From positions 122,511 to 186,510 of the forward strand of contig NZ_NFGZ01000004.1 in the NCBI RefSeq assembly GCF_002159175.1: a DNA stretch of 64,000 bases, given 5' to 3'. Positions within the stretch are counted from its first letter, which is position 1; every line of letters begins with the position of its first letter. This document shows, piece by piece, positions 1-9,105 of this stretch. The notes beneath the pieces are model-generated. The model did no database searches and was not told the origin of the DNA. It saw only the letters and a list, made by a program, of their open reading frames with translations. Both the position numbers and the translations under genes were made by a program. This DNA comes from Flavonifractor sp. An92 (GTDB lineage: Bacteria; Bacillota; Clostridia; Oscillospirales; Oscillospiraceae).

Positions 1-1118
1 CCGCCTTCATCGCCATCGGTCAGAAGCTGGGCACCCAGACCTTCTACGACTACCTGGAGGACTTCGGCTTCCTGTCCCAGACCGGCATCGACCTCCAGGG
101 TGAGCCCAGCGCCCCCAACTATAACATTATGTGGCCCCGGGACTCCTTCACCACCGTTGACCTGGCGGTGGCCTCCTTCGGCCAGCGCTTTGAGGTCACC
201 CCCCTGCAGCTCATCACCGCCGCCAGCGCCGTCATCAACGGCGGCCACCTGATGCAGCCCTACGTGGTGGACAGCGTTACCGACGCCGACGGCAACGTGG
301 TGCAGCACACCGAGCCCACCGAGGTCCGCCAGGTGGTCAGCGAAAAGACCAGCGAGCGCTGCCGCACCATTCTGGAGCAGGTGGTCATCCCGCCCGGAAC
401 CGGTAAGCAGGCCTACGTGGCGGGCTACCGCATCGGCGGCAAGACCGGCTCCTCTGAGGTCAAGAACGAGGACGACCACACCATCGTCTCCTTCCTGGGC
501 TTTGCCCCGGCCAACGATCCCCAGGTCGTGGTCCTCATCGCCTACGACAGCCCCAAGCCCGCCAGCCCCGGCGCCCTCTACACCTCCGGCGGCTACTACA
601 TCAGCGGCGGTAACATGGCGGCCCTCCAGGCCGGTGAGCTGCTGCCCGACATCCTGGACTATCTGGGTGTGGCGAAGCAGTACACCGACGAGGAGAAGGC
701 CACCATGGACATGACGGTGCCCAACGTGGTGGGCATGACCCTGGCCGACGCCACCGCCAAGATCCAGGCCAACGGCCTGGAGGTGCGCACCGTGGGCGAG
801 GGCGACACTGTCACCGACCAGACGCCCATCGGCGGCGTGGCCATCCCCGGCGGCAGCGAGGTGATCCTGTACCTGGGTGCCGAGAAGCCCACCGACAAGG
901 TGACGGTGCCCAATGTCTCCGGCATGAACCGGGAGCAGGCCCAGACGGCCCTGGAGAACGCGGGACTCTATCTGAAGTCCACCGGCCTCACCGTGGGCAG
1001 CGACGTGAAGGCGGAGAGCCAGTCCATCGCCGAGGGTACTGAGGTGGAGCGCGGCACCGTGGTGGAGGTCCACTTCATCCAGAGCACCGCCAGCGGCGGC
1101 GCGGGCAGCGGCCTGTAA
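1..1118 (+). CDS. spoVD: SpoVD/PBP2-type transpeptidase with two PASTA domains (5' part missing)
   Basis: Class B penicillin-binding protein that cross-links peptidoglycan outside the membrane. The frame is open from base 3, so the N-terminal signal anchor, the dimerisation domain and the SxxK and SxN motifs lie left of the window. The visible part has the end of the transpeptidase domain with the KTGS motif at bases 441-452, then two PASTA repeats (about bases 711-885 and 900-1083), each beginning TVPNV, and a short Gly/Ser tail. PASTA repeats plus position directly before murE point to the sporulation paralogue SpoVD rather than vegetative PBP2. Without the N-terminus a PBP2X-type division enzyme is also possible. 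Confidence 0.88.
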   Translation, partial: AFIAIGQKLGTQTFYDYLEDFGFLSQTGIDLQGEPSAPNYNIMWPRDSFTTVDLAVASFGQRFEVTPLQLITAASAVINGGHLMQPYVVDSVTDADGNVVQHTEPTEVRQVVSEKTSERCRTILEQVVIPPGTGKQAYVAGYRIGGKTGSSEVKNEDDHTIVSFLGFAPANDPQVVVLIAYDSPKPASPGALYTSGGYYISGGNMAALQAGELLPDILDYLGVAKQYTDEEKATMDMTVPNVVGMTLADATAKIQANGLEVRTVGEGDTVTDQTPIGGVAIPGGSEVILYLGAEKPTDKVTVPNVSGMNREQAQTALENAGLYLKSTGLTVGSDVKAESQSIAEGTEVERGTVVEVHFIQSTASGGAGSGL

Positions 1119-1175
1119 ACAACCGAATGTTTTGACCCGCCGGGTGGGCGGAACCAAACCCAAAGGGGTGAATCC

Positions 1176-2678
1176 ATGAAACTGCGTCAGCTTTTGCTGG
1201 GCGCCACCCCTTTGGGGGCGTCCGCCGACCTGGAAATGGAAATTTATGGAATAACATATGACACCCGCTCCCTCCGGCCCGGGGACCTCTTCGTGGCGCT
1301 GGAGGGGGAGAAGGAGGACGGCCACCGGCACATCGCCGAGGCCTTTGCCCTGGGGGCGGCGGCGGTGCTCTGCCGCGTTCCCCCGGAGGAGGGGGCCTGG
1401 GTACGGGTGGCCGATACCCGGGCGGCTCTGGCGGTGGTGTCGGCCAACTGGTTCGGCCATCCGGCGGAGCGGTTGACCGTCATCGGCGTCACCGGCACCA
1501 ACGGGAAAACCACCACCACCTACCTGATCAAGACCATGCTGGAGGAGGTGCTGGGGGCCAGGGTAGGCCTCATCGGCACCAACCAGATCCTCATCGCCGA
1601 CCGGGAGCTCCCCGCCCGGCGGACCACCCCGGAGAGCTGGGAGCTCCACCGCCTTTTTATGCAGATGGCCTGCGCCGGATGCACCCATGTGGTGATGGAG
1701 GTCTCCTCCCACGCCCTGGCCCTCCGCCGCACCGACGGCATCCCCTTCCGGGTGGGGGTGTTCACCAACCTGACTCAGGACCACCTGGACTTCCACCACA
1801 CCATGGAGGCCTACCGGGACGCCAAGGGGAAGCTTTTTAGCCAGTGCGAGGCGGCAGTGCTGAACCTGGACGACGAGGCGGGGCGGTGGTACGCGGACCA
1901 TGTGGCCTGCCCGGTCCTCACTTACTCCGAGGGAAAAGACGAGGCCTGGCTCACCGCCCGGAACGTCACGCTGCTGCCCCGGGCGGTGCGCTTTGAAGCG
2001 GTGACCCGGGGGAGCATCGCCCGGGTGGAGGTCCCCATCCCCGGGGGCTTCACCTTATATAATGCTCTGGCAGCTCTGGGTGCGGGGCTGGCTCTGGGGC
2101 TCCCGCTGGACCGGCTGGCCCCGGCGCTCTCCCGGGCCAAAGGCGTGAAGGGCCGCATCGAGGTGGTGGACGTCCCGGCGGAGTTCACCGTCCTCATCGA
2201 CTACGCCCACACCCCTGACGCCCTGGAGAACATCCTCACCACGGTCCGCAGCTTCACCGAGGGGCGGCTCATCTGCCTCTTCGGCTGCGGCGGCGACCGG
2301 GACGCCACCAAGCGCGCCCCTATGGGGGAAATCGCGGCGGCGCTGGCCGACTATGTGGTCCTCACCAGCGACAATCCCCGCAGCGAGGACCCCCACGCCA
2401 TCCTCCGGGACATTTTGAAGGGGATGACCGATTGCGACACCCCGCGCCTGGTGGTGCCCGACCGGCGGGAGGCCATCCGGGCCGCCCTCGCCATGGCACG
2501 GCCGGGGGATGTGGTGCTGCTGGCCGGCAAGGGCCACGAGACCTACCAGGAGGTCAACGGCTCCTTCCGCCACCTGGACGAGCGGGAAGAGGTGGCCGCC
2601 TTCTTCGCGGAGGAAGAGGCGGTGCCCGCCATGGCAAAACGGGAAGAGGACCAGGGGCGCTCCGGGGATATTTCGTGA
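1176..2678 (+). CDS. murE: UDP-MurNAc-tripeptide ligase (meso-DAP adding)
   Basis: Cytoplasmic Mur ligase that adds the third stem-peptide residue to UDP-MurNAc-L-Ala-D-Glu using ATP. The protein has 500 residues, normal for MurE. The ATP P-loop GTNGKTT is at residues 107-113, and DNPR at about 400-403 is the signature of meso-diaminopimelate rather than lysine specificity. The ATG at 1176 follows AAAGGGGTG, and the gene begins 57 bases after the PBP gene. The last 25 or so residues (acidic, Lys-rich) are a tail beyond the conserved fold. murF, which usually follows murE, is absent here. Confidence 0.96.
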   Translation: MKLRQLLLGATPLGASADLEMEIYGITYDTRSLRPGDLFVALEGEKEDGHRHIAEAFALGAAAVLCRVPPEEGAWVRVADTRAALAVVSANWFGHPAERLTVIGVTGTNGKTTTTYLIKTMLEEVLGARVGLIGTNQILIADRELPARRTTPESWELHRLFMQMACAGCTHVVMEVSSHALALRRTDGIPFRVGVFTNLTQDHLDFHHTMEAYRDAKGKLFSQCEAAVLNLDDEAGRWYADHVACPVLTYSEGKDEAWLTARNVTLLPRAVRFEAVTRGSIARVEVPIPGGFTLYNALAALGAGLALGLPLDRLAPALSRAKGVKGRIEVVDVPAEFTVLIDYAHTPDALENILTTVRSFTEGRLICLFGCGGDRDATKRAPMGEIAAALADYVVLTSDNPRSEDPHAILRDILKGMTDCDTPRLVVPDRREAIRAALAMARPGDVVLLAGKGHETYQEVNGSFRHLDEREEVAAFFAEEEAVPAMAKREEDQGRSGDIS

Positions 2679-2768
2679 TATTTCAGGTAGAAATCAAGCG
2701 CTGTGTGTGATAAAATACCTCCTTGTGATTCTATGATTTTTTGCAAAAGAGGTATGGAGGTTCAAAGA

Positions 2769-3761
2769 ATGGATGTACGCGTGATTTTCAGCATGGTGCT
2801 GAGTTTCCTGGTGTCCGCCGTGGCGGGCCGCTTCCTCATTCCCGCCCTGCGGGCGCTCAAGGCGGGGCAGTCCATCAAGGAGATCGGACCCACCTGGCAC
2901 ATGACCAAGCAGGGCACCCCCACCATGGGCGGCCTGATGTTCATCCTGTCCATGGCCGTGGTGCTGGTGGTGCTGGGCTGGAAGGACCTGGTGTCCGGCC
3001 GCCTGGGCGGTCTGTATACCTATCTCTTCGCCCTGGTGTTCGGCGCCATCGGTTTCCTGGACGACTATATGAAGGTGAAGAAGAAGGAGAATACCGGCCT
3101 TACCGCCGGGCCCAAGTTCCTGCTGCAGCTGGCGGCGGCGGTGGTGTTCACCATCCTGCTGCGCAATGAGGGCTATCTCACCGCCGACTTGTACATCCCC
3201 TTTGTGAACGTGACCTTCCAGATCCCCTGGGTGGTCTACATGGTCTTTGCCGCCTTCGTGATGGTGGGCACCGTCAACGCGGTGAACATCACCGACGGCA
3301 TCGACGGCCTGTCCAGCAGCGTCACCGTGCCGGTGGCCCTGTTCTTCACCGTGACCGCCTCGCTCTGGGGCCGCTCGGACATCAGCCTCATCGCCGCCGC
3401 TCTGGTGGGCGGCCTGCTGGGCTTCCTCATCTATAACTTCCACCCCGCCAAGGTCTTTATGGGCGACACCGGCTCCCTCTTCATGGGCGGCATGGTGTGC
3501 GGCCTGGCCTTTGCGCTGGATATGCCCCTGATCCTCATTCTGGTGGGCATCATCTACATCGCCGAGACCCTCTCGGACATCATCCAGGTGACCTACTTCA
3601 AGCTCACCCACGGCAAGCGCATCTTCCGCATGGCCCCGCTGCACCACCACTTCGAGATGGGCGGCTGGAGTGAGGTGAAGCTGGTGGCGGTGTTCACCTC
3701 CGTGACAGTGGTGTTCTGCCTGCTGGCCTGGCTGGGCGTGATGAACCGCTATCCCCTCTGA
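2769..3761 (+). CDS. mraY: Phospho-MurNAc-pentapeptide transferase
   Basis: Integral membrane enzyme that transfers phospho-MurNAc-pentapeptide to undecaprenyl phosphate, making lipid I. The 330-residue protein has about ten membrane segments and the family motifs: NITDGIDGL from residue 173, MGDTGS near 231, and APLHHHFE near the C-terminus. The start is set at ATG 2769 because GGAGG lies 8 bases upstream and the product then begins MDVRVIF; an in-frame start at 2703 would add 22 poorly hydrophobic residues. The 90-base gap after murE contains a possible hairpin near the ribosome binding site. Confidence 0.96.
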   Translation: MDVRVIFSMVLSFLVSAVAGRFLIPALRALKAGQSIKEIGPTWHMTKQGTPTMGGLMFILSMAVVLVVLGWKDLVSGRLGGLYTYLFALVFGAIGFLDDYMKVKKKENTGLTAGPKFLLQLAAAVVFTILLRNEGYLTADLYIPFVNVTFQIPWVVYMVFAAFVMVGTVNAVNITDGIDGLSSSVTVPVALFFTVTASLWGRSDISLIAAALVGGLLGFLIYNFHPAKVFMGDTGSLFMGGMVCGLAFALDMPLILILVGIIYIAETLSDIIQVTYFKLTHGKRIFRMAPLHHHFEMGGWSEVKLVAVFTSVTVVFCLLAWLGVMNRYPL

Positions 3762-3799
3762 TCCATGCGGCGGGGGCCGCGCAGTAAGGAGGCGATCCC

Positions 3800-4999
3800 T
3801 TGTCCCGAACCCGTAAACGAGACCTGACGATGGAGGAGCAGCTGGCCCGGGGGCCCATCGACCTGCCCTTTCTGATGCTGGTGACCATCCTGACCGTGGT
3901 GGGCGCCATCATGGTCTTTTCCGCCTCCTATCCCACCGCCATCAACGAGGGGAAGGACCCGGCCAACTACTTCTTCAAACAGGCGGGCTACGGCGCGGGC
4001 GGTCTGGTGGCCATGTACGTCATCAGCAAGATCAACTACCAGCGCTTCCGCTGGATGTCGATGGGCGTGCTGGCGGCCTCCTATGTCCTGCTGATTTTGG
4101 TGCTGCCCTTCGGCTACGGCCGCGCCACCGTGGGCGCCCAGCGCTGGATGAGCATTGCGGGTATCAGCTTCCAGCCCTCGGAGATCGCCAAGGTGGGCGT
4201 CATCCTCTACTTTGCCGCGCGCCTGTCCAAGCGGGACAGTGAGAAGCCCAAAAAGCTCAACCCCCGCTCCTACTGGAGCGTCCCCCTGGGACTCATGCAG
4301 CGCACCGGCTTTCTGGAGCTGATCCCCTACGCCGTCATCCTGGGCTCCATCGCCATCCTCATGATGCTGGAGCCCCACATGTCGGGCACCATCCTCATCC
4401 TGGTGGGCGGCGCGGCGGTGCTCTTCGCCGCGGGCATCCACATGGGCTGGTTCGTGGCCGGCGGCGCGTGTATGGGCGTGCTGCTGATCCTGATGATGAG
4501 CGGCTACCAGTCCACCCGTATCCTGGTCTGGCGCAACCCCTGGGACTACTACGCCACCGGCGAGAGCTACCAGATCATCCAGTCCCTCTACACCATCGGT
4601 TCCGGCGGCCTGCTGGGCGTGGGCCTGGGCAAGGGGCGGCAGAAATTTCTCTTCCTCCCCGAGCCGGAGAACGACTTCATTTTCCCCGTCATCTGTGAGG
4701 AGCTGGGCCTGGTGGGCGCCTGTGTCATCCTCTTTCTCTTTGCCCTGCTCATCCTGCGGGGCTTCTGGATCGCCATCCACGCCCGGGACCGCTTCGGCGC
4801 GCTGCTGACGGTGGGCATCATGACCCTGCTGGCGGTCCAGGTGTTCCTCAACGTGGCGGTGGTCACCAACCTGATCCCCACCACCGGCATCTCCCTGCCC
4901 TTCTTCAGCTACGGCGGCACGGCACTGCTCATCCAGCTGGCCGAGATGGGCATGGTGTTAAGTGTATCGAGACAGATCCCGGCGTCCAAACAGGGCTGA
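3800..4999 (+). CDS. ftsW: FtsW/SpoVE-type SEDS peptidoglycan polymerase
   Basis: SEDS-family membrane glycosyltransferase that polymerises lipid II with a partner class B PBP. The 399-residue protein has a Lys/Arg-rich start, around ten transmembrane helices, and the conserved C-terminal stretch around TTGISLPFFSYGG. Translation starts at TTG 3800, preceded by AAGGAGG at 3786-3792. Placement between mraY and murG is standard for ftsW/spoVE in Firmicutes, although murD, which often sits here, is missing. FtsW (vegetative) and SpoVE (spore cortex) cannot be told apart from sequence alone. Confidence 0.93.
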   Translation: MSRTRKRDLTMEEQLARGPIDLPFLMLVTILTVVGAIMVFSASYPTAINEGKDPANYFFKQAGYGAGGLVAMYVISKINYQRFRWMSMGVLAASYVLLILVLPFGYGRATVGAQRWMSIAGISFQPSEIAKVGVILYFAARLSKRDSEKPKKLNPRSYWSVPLGLMQRTGFLELIPYAVILGSIAILMMLEPHMSGTILILVGGAAVLFAAGIHMGWFVAGGACMGVLLILMMSGYQSTRILVWRNPWDYYATGESYQIIQSLYTIGSGGLLGVGLGKGRQKFLFLPEPENDFIFPVICEELGLVGACVILFLFALLILRGFWIAIHARDRFGALLTVGIMTLLAVQVFLNVAVVTNLIPTTGISLPFFSYGGTALLIQLAEMGMVLSVSRQIPASKQG

Positions 5000-5024
5000 C
5001 GGGAAGATATGGAGTGATAGACAG

Positions 5025-6158
5025 ATGAACGTACTCTTTACCTGCGGCGGTACCGCCGGACACATCAACCCCGCCGTGGCCCTGGCCCGGCTCTTCCAGC
5101 TCCGGGACCCGGACTGCAAGATCCTCTTCGTGGGAGCCGATGGCGGCATGGAGAACCGCCTGGTGCCCAAGGAGGGCTATGACATCCGCACCGTGACCAT
5201 CACCAACTTCCGCCGCTCCTTCACCCCGGCGGCCATCGGCCACAACCTCAAGACCGTGGTGAACATGGGCCGCTCCAAGGGCCAGGCCAACCGCATCCTG
5301 AAGGAGTTCCAGCCCGACCTGGTGGTGGGCACCGGCGGCTATGCCTCCTACCCGGTGGTGAACGCCGCGGCGGCCAAGGGCATCCCCACCGCCGTCCACG
5401 AGTCCAACGCCGTGCCGGGCCTGACCACCAAGACCCTGTCCAAGGTGGTGGACGTGGTGATGGTGGGCTTTGAGGAGAGCCGCAGCCACTACGACCACCC
5501 GGAGAAGGTGGTGGTCACCGGCACCCCCGTGCGGGGCGACTTCTTCCAGTACACCCGCAAGGAGGCCCGGGAGAAGCTGGGCATCGCCGATGACCGCCCG
5601 GTGGTGGTGTCGGTGTGGGGCAGCCTGGGCGCGGCGGTGATGAACCGGCAGATGGCCGACTTCATCGCCCTGGAGTGCAAGGGCGGGGAGCCCTTCCACC
5701 ACATCCACGGCGCGGGCCGGGATTTCCAGAACATCAACAAGACCCTGGCCGATCTGGGTGTGGACCTGAAGGAGCACCCCTCCATCGACCTGCGGGAGTA
5801 CATCTACGACATGCCGGTGGTGATGGCGGCGGCCGACCTGGTGCTCTGCCGGGCGGGCGCCTCCACCATCTCGGAGCTCACCGCCATCGCCAAGCCCTCG
5901 GTGCTGGTGCCCTCGCCCAACGTGGTGGCCGACCACCAGACCAAGAACGCCCGGGTGCTGTCCGAGGCCGGCGGCGCGGTGCTGCTGCCCGAGAAGGACT
6001 GCTCGGCTCAGAAGCTCTACGAGACCACCCTGGACCTTCTCACTCATAAGGAGAAGCGGGACGCCATGGGCGCCGCCCTGCGGCACATGGCGGTGCCCGA
6101 CGCCAGCGAGCAGATCTACCGCACCCTGCTGGACCTGGTGCGCCGCAAACAGGGATAA
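5025..6158 (+). CDS. murG: UDP-GlcNAc:lipid I GlcNAc transferase
   Basis: Membrane-associated GT28 glycosyltransferase converting lipid I to lipid II. It has 377 residues. The N-terminal loop GGTAGHINPA at residues 7-16 and the middle loop GTGGYASYPV are the lipid-acceptor glycine loops, and the C-terminal half carries the donor site around RAGASTISEL. ATG 5025 was chosen (product MNVLFTCGG) over an in-frame start at 4962 because GGAGTGAT lies just upstream and the conserved fold begins at once. It lies 25 bases downstream of ftsW. Confidence 0.96.
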   Translation: MNVLFTCGGTAGHINPAVALARLFQLRDPDCKILFVGADGGMENRLVPKEGYDIRTVTITNFRRSFTPAAIGHNLKTVVNMGRSKGQANRILKEFQPDLVVGTGGYASYPVVNAAAAKGIPTAVHESNAVPGLTTKTLSKVVDVVMVGFEESRSHYDHPEKVVVTGTPVRGDFFQYTRKEAREKLGIADDRPVVVSVWGSLGAAVMNRQMADFIALECKGGEPFHHIHGAGRDFQNINKTLADLGVDLKEHPSIDLREYIYDMPVVMAAADLVLCRAGASTISELTAIAKPSVLVPSPNVVADHQTKNARVLSEAGGAVLLPEKDCSAQKLYETTLDLLTHKEKRDAMGAALRHMAVPDASEQIYRTLLDLVRRKQG

Positions 6159-6216
6159 GCACCCCCAAACCTCCCCGGCCATAGGATGGAGCAAGACTGA
6201 CCGAGGAGGAACAGCC

Positions 6217-7281
6217 ATGCAAGCAATCATCGTGGAGGGCGGACGCCCTCTGGTGGGAGGCGTGGAGGTCCACGGGGCCAAAAACAGCGTCTTACCCATT
6301 CTGGCCGCCGCCATTCTGGCGCCGGGGAAGAGTGTGATCCACAACTGCCCGCCCCTCTCCGACGTGGCGGCCTCGCTGGACATCCTGCGCCACCTGGGCT
6401 GCCGGGCGGAGCAGCACGGGACCGACATCGAGGTGGACGCCAGTACCCTCACCGGCAGCAGCGTCCCCGACGCCCTTATGCGGGAGATGCGCTCGTCGGT
6501 GATCTTCCTGGGGGGCATTCTGGGCCGGACGGGGGAGGCGGAGCTCACCTTTCCCGGCGGCTGTGAGCTGGGCCCCCGGCCCATCGACCTGCACCTGAGC
6601 GCCATCCGGGCGCTGGGGGCCGACGTGCAGGGGGCAGGGACCTCCACCATCCTGATCCGGGGCGGAAAGCCTCTCCACGGCGGGGAGTATACCGTGGTGG
6701 GCGACCGGATCGTGGCCTGTACTTATCTGGCGGCGGCCGCCGCCGCGGGGGGCGCCGTCACCGTCACCGGGGCGGACCCCCGGCATTTTTCCACCGTCAC
6801 GGCGGTGCTGGCCGAGGCCGGGTGTACCGTCCGCACCGGCGCCGACTGGGTGGAGCTGGTGGGGCGGGAGGGTCTGCAGGCGGTGCGGCCCATCCACACC
6901 GCGCCCTATCCGGGCTTTCCCACCGACGCCCAGCCGCCGGTGATGGCGGCCCTGGCCCGGGGACGGGGGACCACCCTCTTTGTGGAACACATCTTCGAAA
7001 ACCGCTACCGCCATGCCCAGGAGCTGTGCCGCATGGGCGCGGACATCAAGGTGGAGGGGAGAGTGGCCGCGGTGAGCGGTGTGCGCTCCCTCCACGGCGC
7101 GGCGGTGGAGGCCGCCGACCTGCGGGGGGCCGCGGCGCTGCTGGTGGCCGCCCTGGGAGCCGAAGGGGAGAGCTCCATCACGGGCCTGAAACACCTGGAC
7201 CGGGGCTACGCCGGACTGGAGCGGGACCTGACCGCGCTGGGCGGCCGGGTGCGCCGGGTGGAGCAGACGCCGGAGGGGTGA
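6217..7281 (+). CDS. murA: UDP-GlcNAc 1-carboxyvinyltransferase, internally shortened
   Basis: MurA-type enolpyruvyl transferase, first committed step of peptidoglycan synthesis. Recognisable active-site positions are K22 and N23 (GAKNS), the fosfomycin-target cysteine C116 in GGCELGPRP, R121, D237 in FPTDAQ and R329 in DRGY. At 354 residues it is about 64 shorter than the usual 418. By eye the whole deficit lies at residues 133-142: the segment LGADVQGAGT joins two LGA elements that in E. coli MurA are about 65 residues apart. The missing block would include the SVG substrate-binding loop. Frame and codon use are intact. It could be an inactive paralogue with a full murA elsewhere. Confidence 0.88.
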   Translation: MQAIIVEGGRPLVGGVEVHGAKNSVLPILAAAILAPGKSVIHNCPPLSDVAASLDILRHLGCRAEQHGTDIEVDASTLTGSSVPDALMREMRSSVIFLGGILGRTGEAELTFPGGCELGPRPIDLHLSAIRALGADVQGAGTSTILIRGGKPLHGGEYTVVGDRIVACTYLAAAAAAGGAVTVTGADPRHFSTVTAVLAEAGCTVRTGADWVELVGREGLQAVRPIHTAPYPGFPTDAQPPVMAALARGRGTTLFVEHIFENRYRHAQELCRMGADIKVEGRVAAVSGVRSLHGAAVEAADLRGAAALLVAALGAEGESSITGLKHLDRGYAGLERDLTALGGRVRRVEQTPEG

Positions 7282-7394
7282 GACCGCCGGCGGACCTTTT
7301 CTCTTTTTTTAAGGATTGTTCACAGTTTCTTCAGACGGTTCTGCTAGACTGAAGGCTCAGGACCGGGAACACAACAGAGTCGGAGGACAGAGCT

Positions 7395-8351
7395 ATGGCG
7401 GCCAGAAAGAGAAGACGCGGACGAAGACGCAACCGGGGGCGGTTTGGGCTGCTCTATAAGCTGCTCTCCACCCTTCTCATTCTGGCCGCCATTCTGACGG
7501 GCTGTATCGTCTTTTTCCGGGCCAACGAGATCGTGGTCACCGGCCAGTCCCGCTACACGGCGGAGGAGATCATCGCCGCCACCGGCGTGGAGCAGGGGCA
7601 GAACCTGTTCCGGCTGGACAAGGCGACCATCGTGCGGCAAGTCAGCGCCCAGCTGCCCTATATCGACACCATCTCTATCCACCGGAAATTCCCCGATACC
7701 CTCCTCATCACCGTCACCGAGAGCAAACCAGTGGCCGTGCTGGAGTACGACGGGGCTTGGTGGCTGATGGACGCCCGGTGCAAGATCCTGGAGCAGGGGG
7801 ACTCTACGCTGACCAAGGGCCGGGCCATCCTGCTGGGCCTGACCCCGCTCTCGCCGGCGGTGGGCTCCACCCTGGCGGTGGAGGAGGAGCAGGCCAAGAA
7901 ATTGAGCGCCCTTCAGGAGCTGCTGGACCAAATGGACGCGCAGGGGCTCACGGGCCACATCACCGAGTTCATCGATCTCACCTCGGAGAGCGAGATCCGC
8001 TTTGGCTATGACGCCACCCTCACGGTGGAGGTGCCCCTGTACAGCAGCGATTTCGCCCTCCAGGTCCGCCGCCTGAACGGGGCGCTGACCGAGCTGCAGG
8101 AGCGCAACGGCACCGTAACGGGGACGCTGACCCTCCCGGCGGAGGGGAACCGGGCGTGGCTGACCACCCAGCGCTGGATGCCGGAGACCCAGCTCCCCAC
8201 GTGGGAGAGCCTCCCGGAGGAGAGTGCCCCGGTGGAGAGCGCGCCCCAGGAGACCACCCCGACCGAGGGGGCGGAGAGCTCCGCCGCGCCGGAGGAGAGT
8301 GCTCCGGCGGAGAGCGTGACGCCCATGGAGCCCACGCAGATCGGGGACTAG
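7395..8351 (+). CDS. ftsQ: Cell-division protein FtsQ/DivIB
   Basis: Bitopic divisome protein. The 318-residue product has an extremely basic cytoplasmic start (KRRRGRRRNR), one transmembrane helix at about residues 22-43, then a POTRA domain (about 45-115, with the typical FPDTLLITV strand) and the beta domain. The last 50 residues are a Glu/Ser/Pro-rich repetitive tail built on ESAP and EESAP units, probably disordered outside the cell. The ATG follows CGGAGGA. It starts a sub-group after a 113-base gap from murA, so it may have its own promoter; I did not find a convincing one. Confidence 0.88.
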   Translation: MAARKRRRGRRRNRGRFGLLYKLLSTLLILAAILTGCIVFFRANEIVVTGQSRYTAEEIIAATGVEQGQNLFRLDKATIVRQVSAQLPYIDTISIHRKFPDTLLITVTESKPVAVLEYDGAWWLMDARCKILEQGDSTLTKGRAILLGLTPLSPAVGSTLAVEEEQAKKLSALQELLDQMDAQGLTGHITEFIDLTSESEIRFGYDATLTVEVPLYSSDFALQVRRLNGALTELQERNGTVTGTLTLPAEGNRAWLTTQRWMPETQLPTWESLPEESAPVESAPQETTPTEGAESSAAPEESAPAESVTPMEPTQIGD

Positions 8352-8361
8352 GAGGACAAAC

Positions 8362-9105
8362 ATGCAAAAGAGGCGAAAACGGGGTGAGCTGGCCGTGGTG
8401 GCCGCGTTCCTGGTGCTGGGCTTTCTCCTGGCGCTGCAGCTCAAGAGCGTGCGCCTGCACACCGGAGTGGACGCCACCAGCGCCAGCCGCCTGGAGACCC
8501 TTCAGGAGCTCTACAACGATCTGGTCAACGAGCGGGACGGGCTGAAGGATCAGCTCACCACCGCCCAGAAGGAGCTGGAGGACTACCGCAGCGCCGCCGC
8601 CAACGGCGAGGAGAACGAGGCCCTCAAGTCGGAGGTGGACTACCTGTCCATGGTGGCGGGGCTCACCGATGTGGAGGGGCCCGGCGTGATGGTGATCCTG
8701 CAGGACTCCACCGCCTCCAACACCAGCGGAGACGAGAACGACTACCTCATCCATGACAGCGACCTCCTCTCGGTGGTCAACGAGCTGCGGGACGCCGGGG
8801 CGCAGGCCCTCTCCCTCAACGGGGAGCGCATCCTGGCCACCAGCGAGATCCGCTGCGCCGGCTCGGTGGTGATGATCAACGGCCAGCGCCTGGCCGCGCC
8901 CTTTGTCATCTACGCCATCGGCGACCCCACCACCCTCTACAACGCCCTGACCATGCGGGGCGGCGTGGTGGACGTGCTGAGCCAGTGGAAGATCCAGGTG
9001 AGCGTGACCATGAGCGAAAAGCTGCTCATCGAGAAGTACGACGGGACCATTGCCACCGACTACCTCAGTCCCGCCACCGAGTCTGACGAAGGGGGTGAGG
9101 GCTGA
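8362..9105 (+). CDS. DUF881 family membrane-anchored protein (YlxW/YlxX type)
   Basis: Single-pass membrane protein of unknown biochemical role, common in Firmicute and actinobacterial division clusters upstream of sbp and ftsZ. The 247 residues show a short basic N-terminus, one membrane helix (about 11-27), a coiled-coil stretch (about 45-80, rich in Leu, Glu, Lys) and an extracellular DUF881 domain with the typical segments SDLLSVVNELRDAGA and INGQRL. It begins 10 bases after ftsQ with GGAGGA as ribosome site, and its stop overlaps the next start by one base, so the two are probably translationally coupled. Confidence 0.85.
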   Translation: MQKRRKRGELAVVAAFLVLGFLLALQLKSVRLHTGVDATSASRLETLQELYNDLVNERDGLKDQLTTAQKELEDYRSAAANGEENEALKSEVDYLSMVAGLTDVEGPGVMVILQDSTASNTSGDENDYLIHDSDLLSVVNELRDAGAQALSLNGERILATSEIRCAGSVVMINGQRLAAPFVIYAIGDPTTLYNALTMRGGVVDVLSQWKIQVSVTMSEKLLIEKYDGTIATDYLSPATESDEGGEG

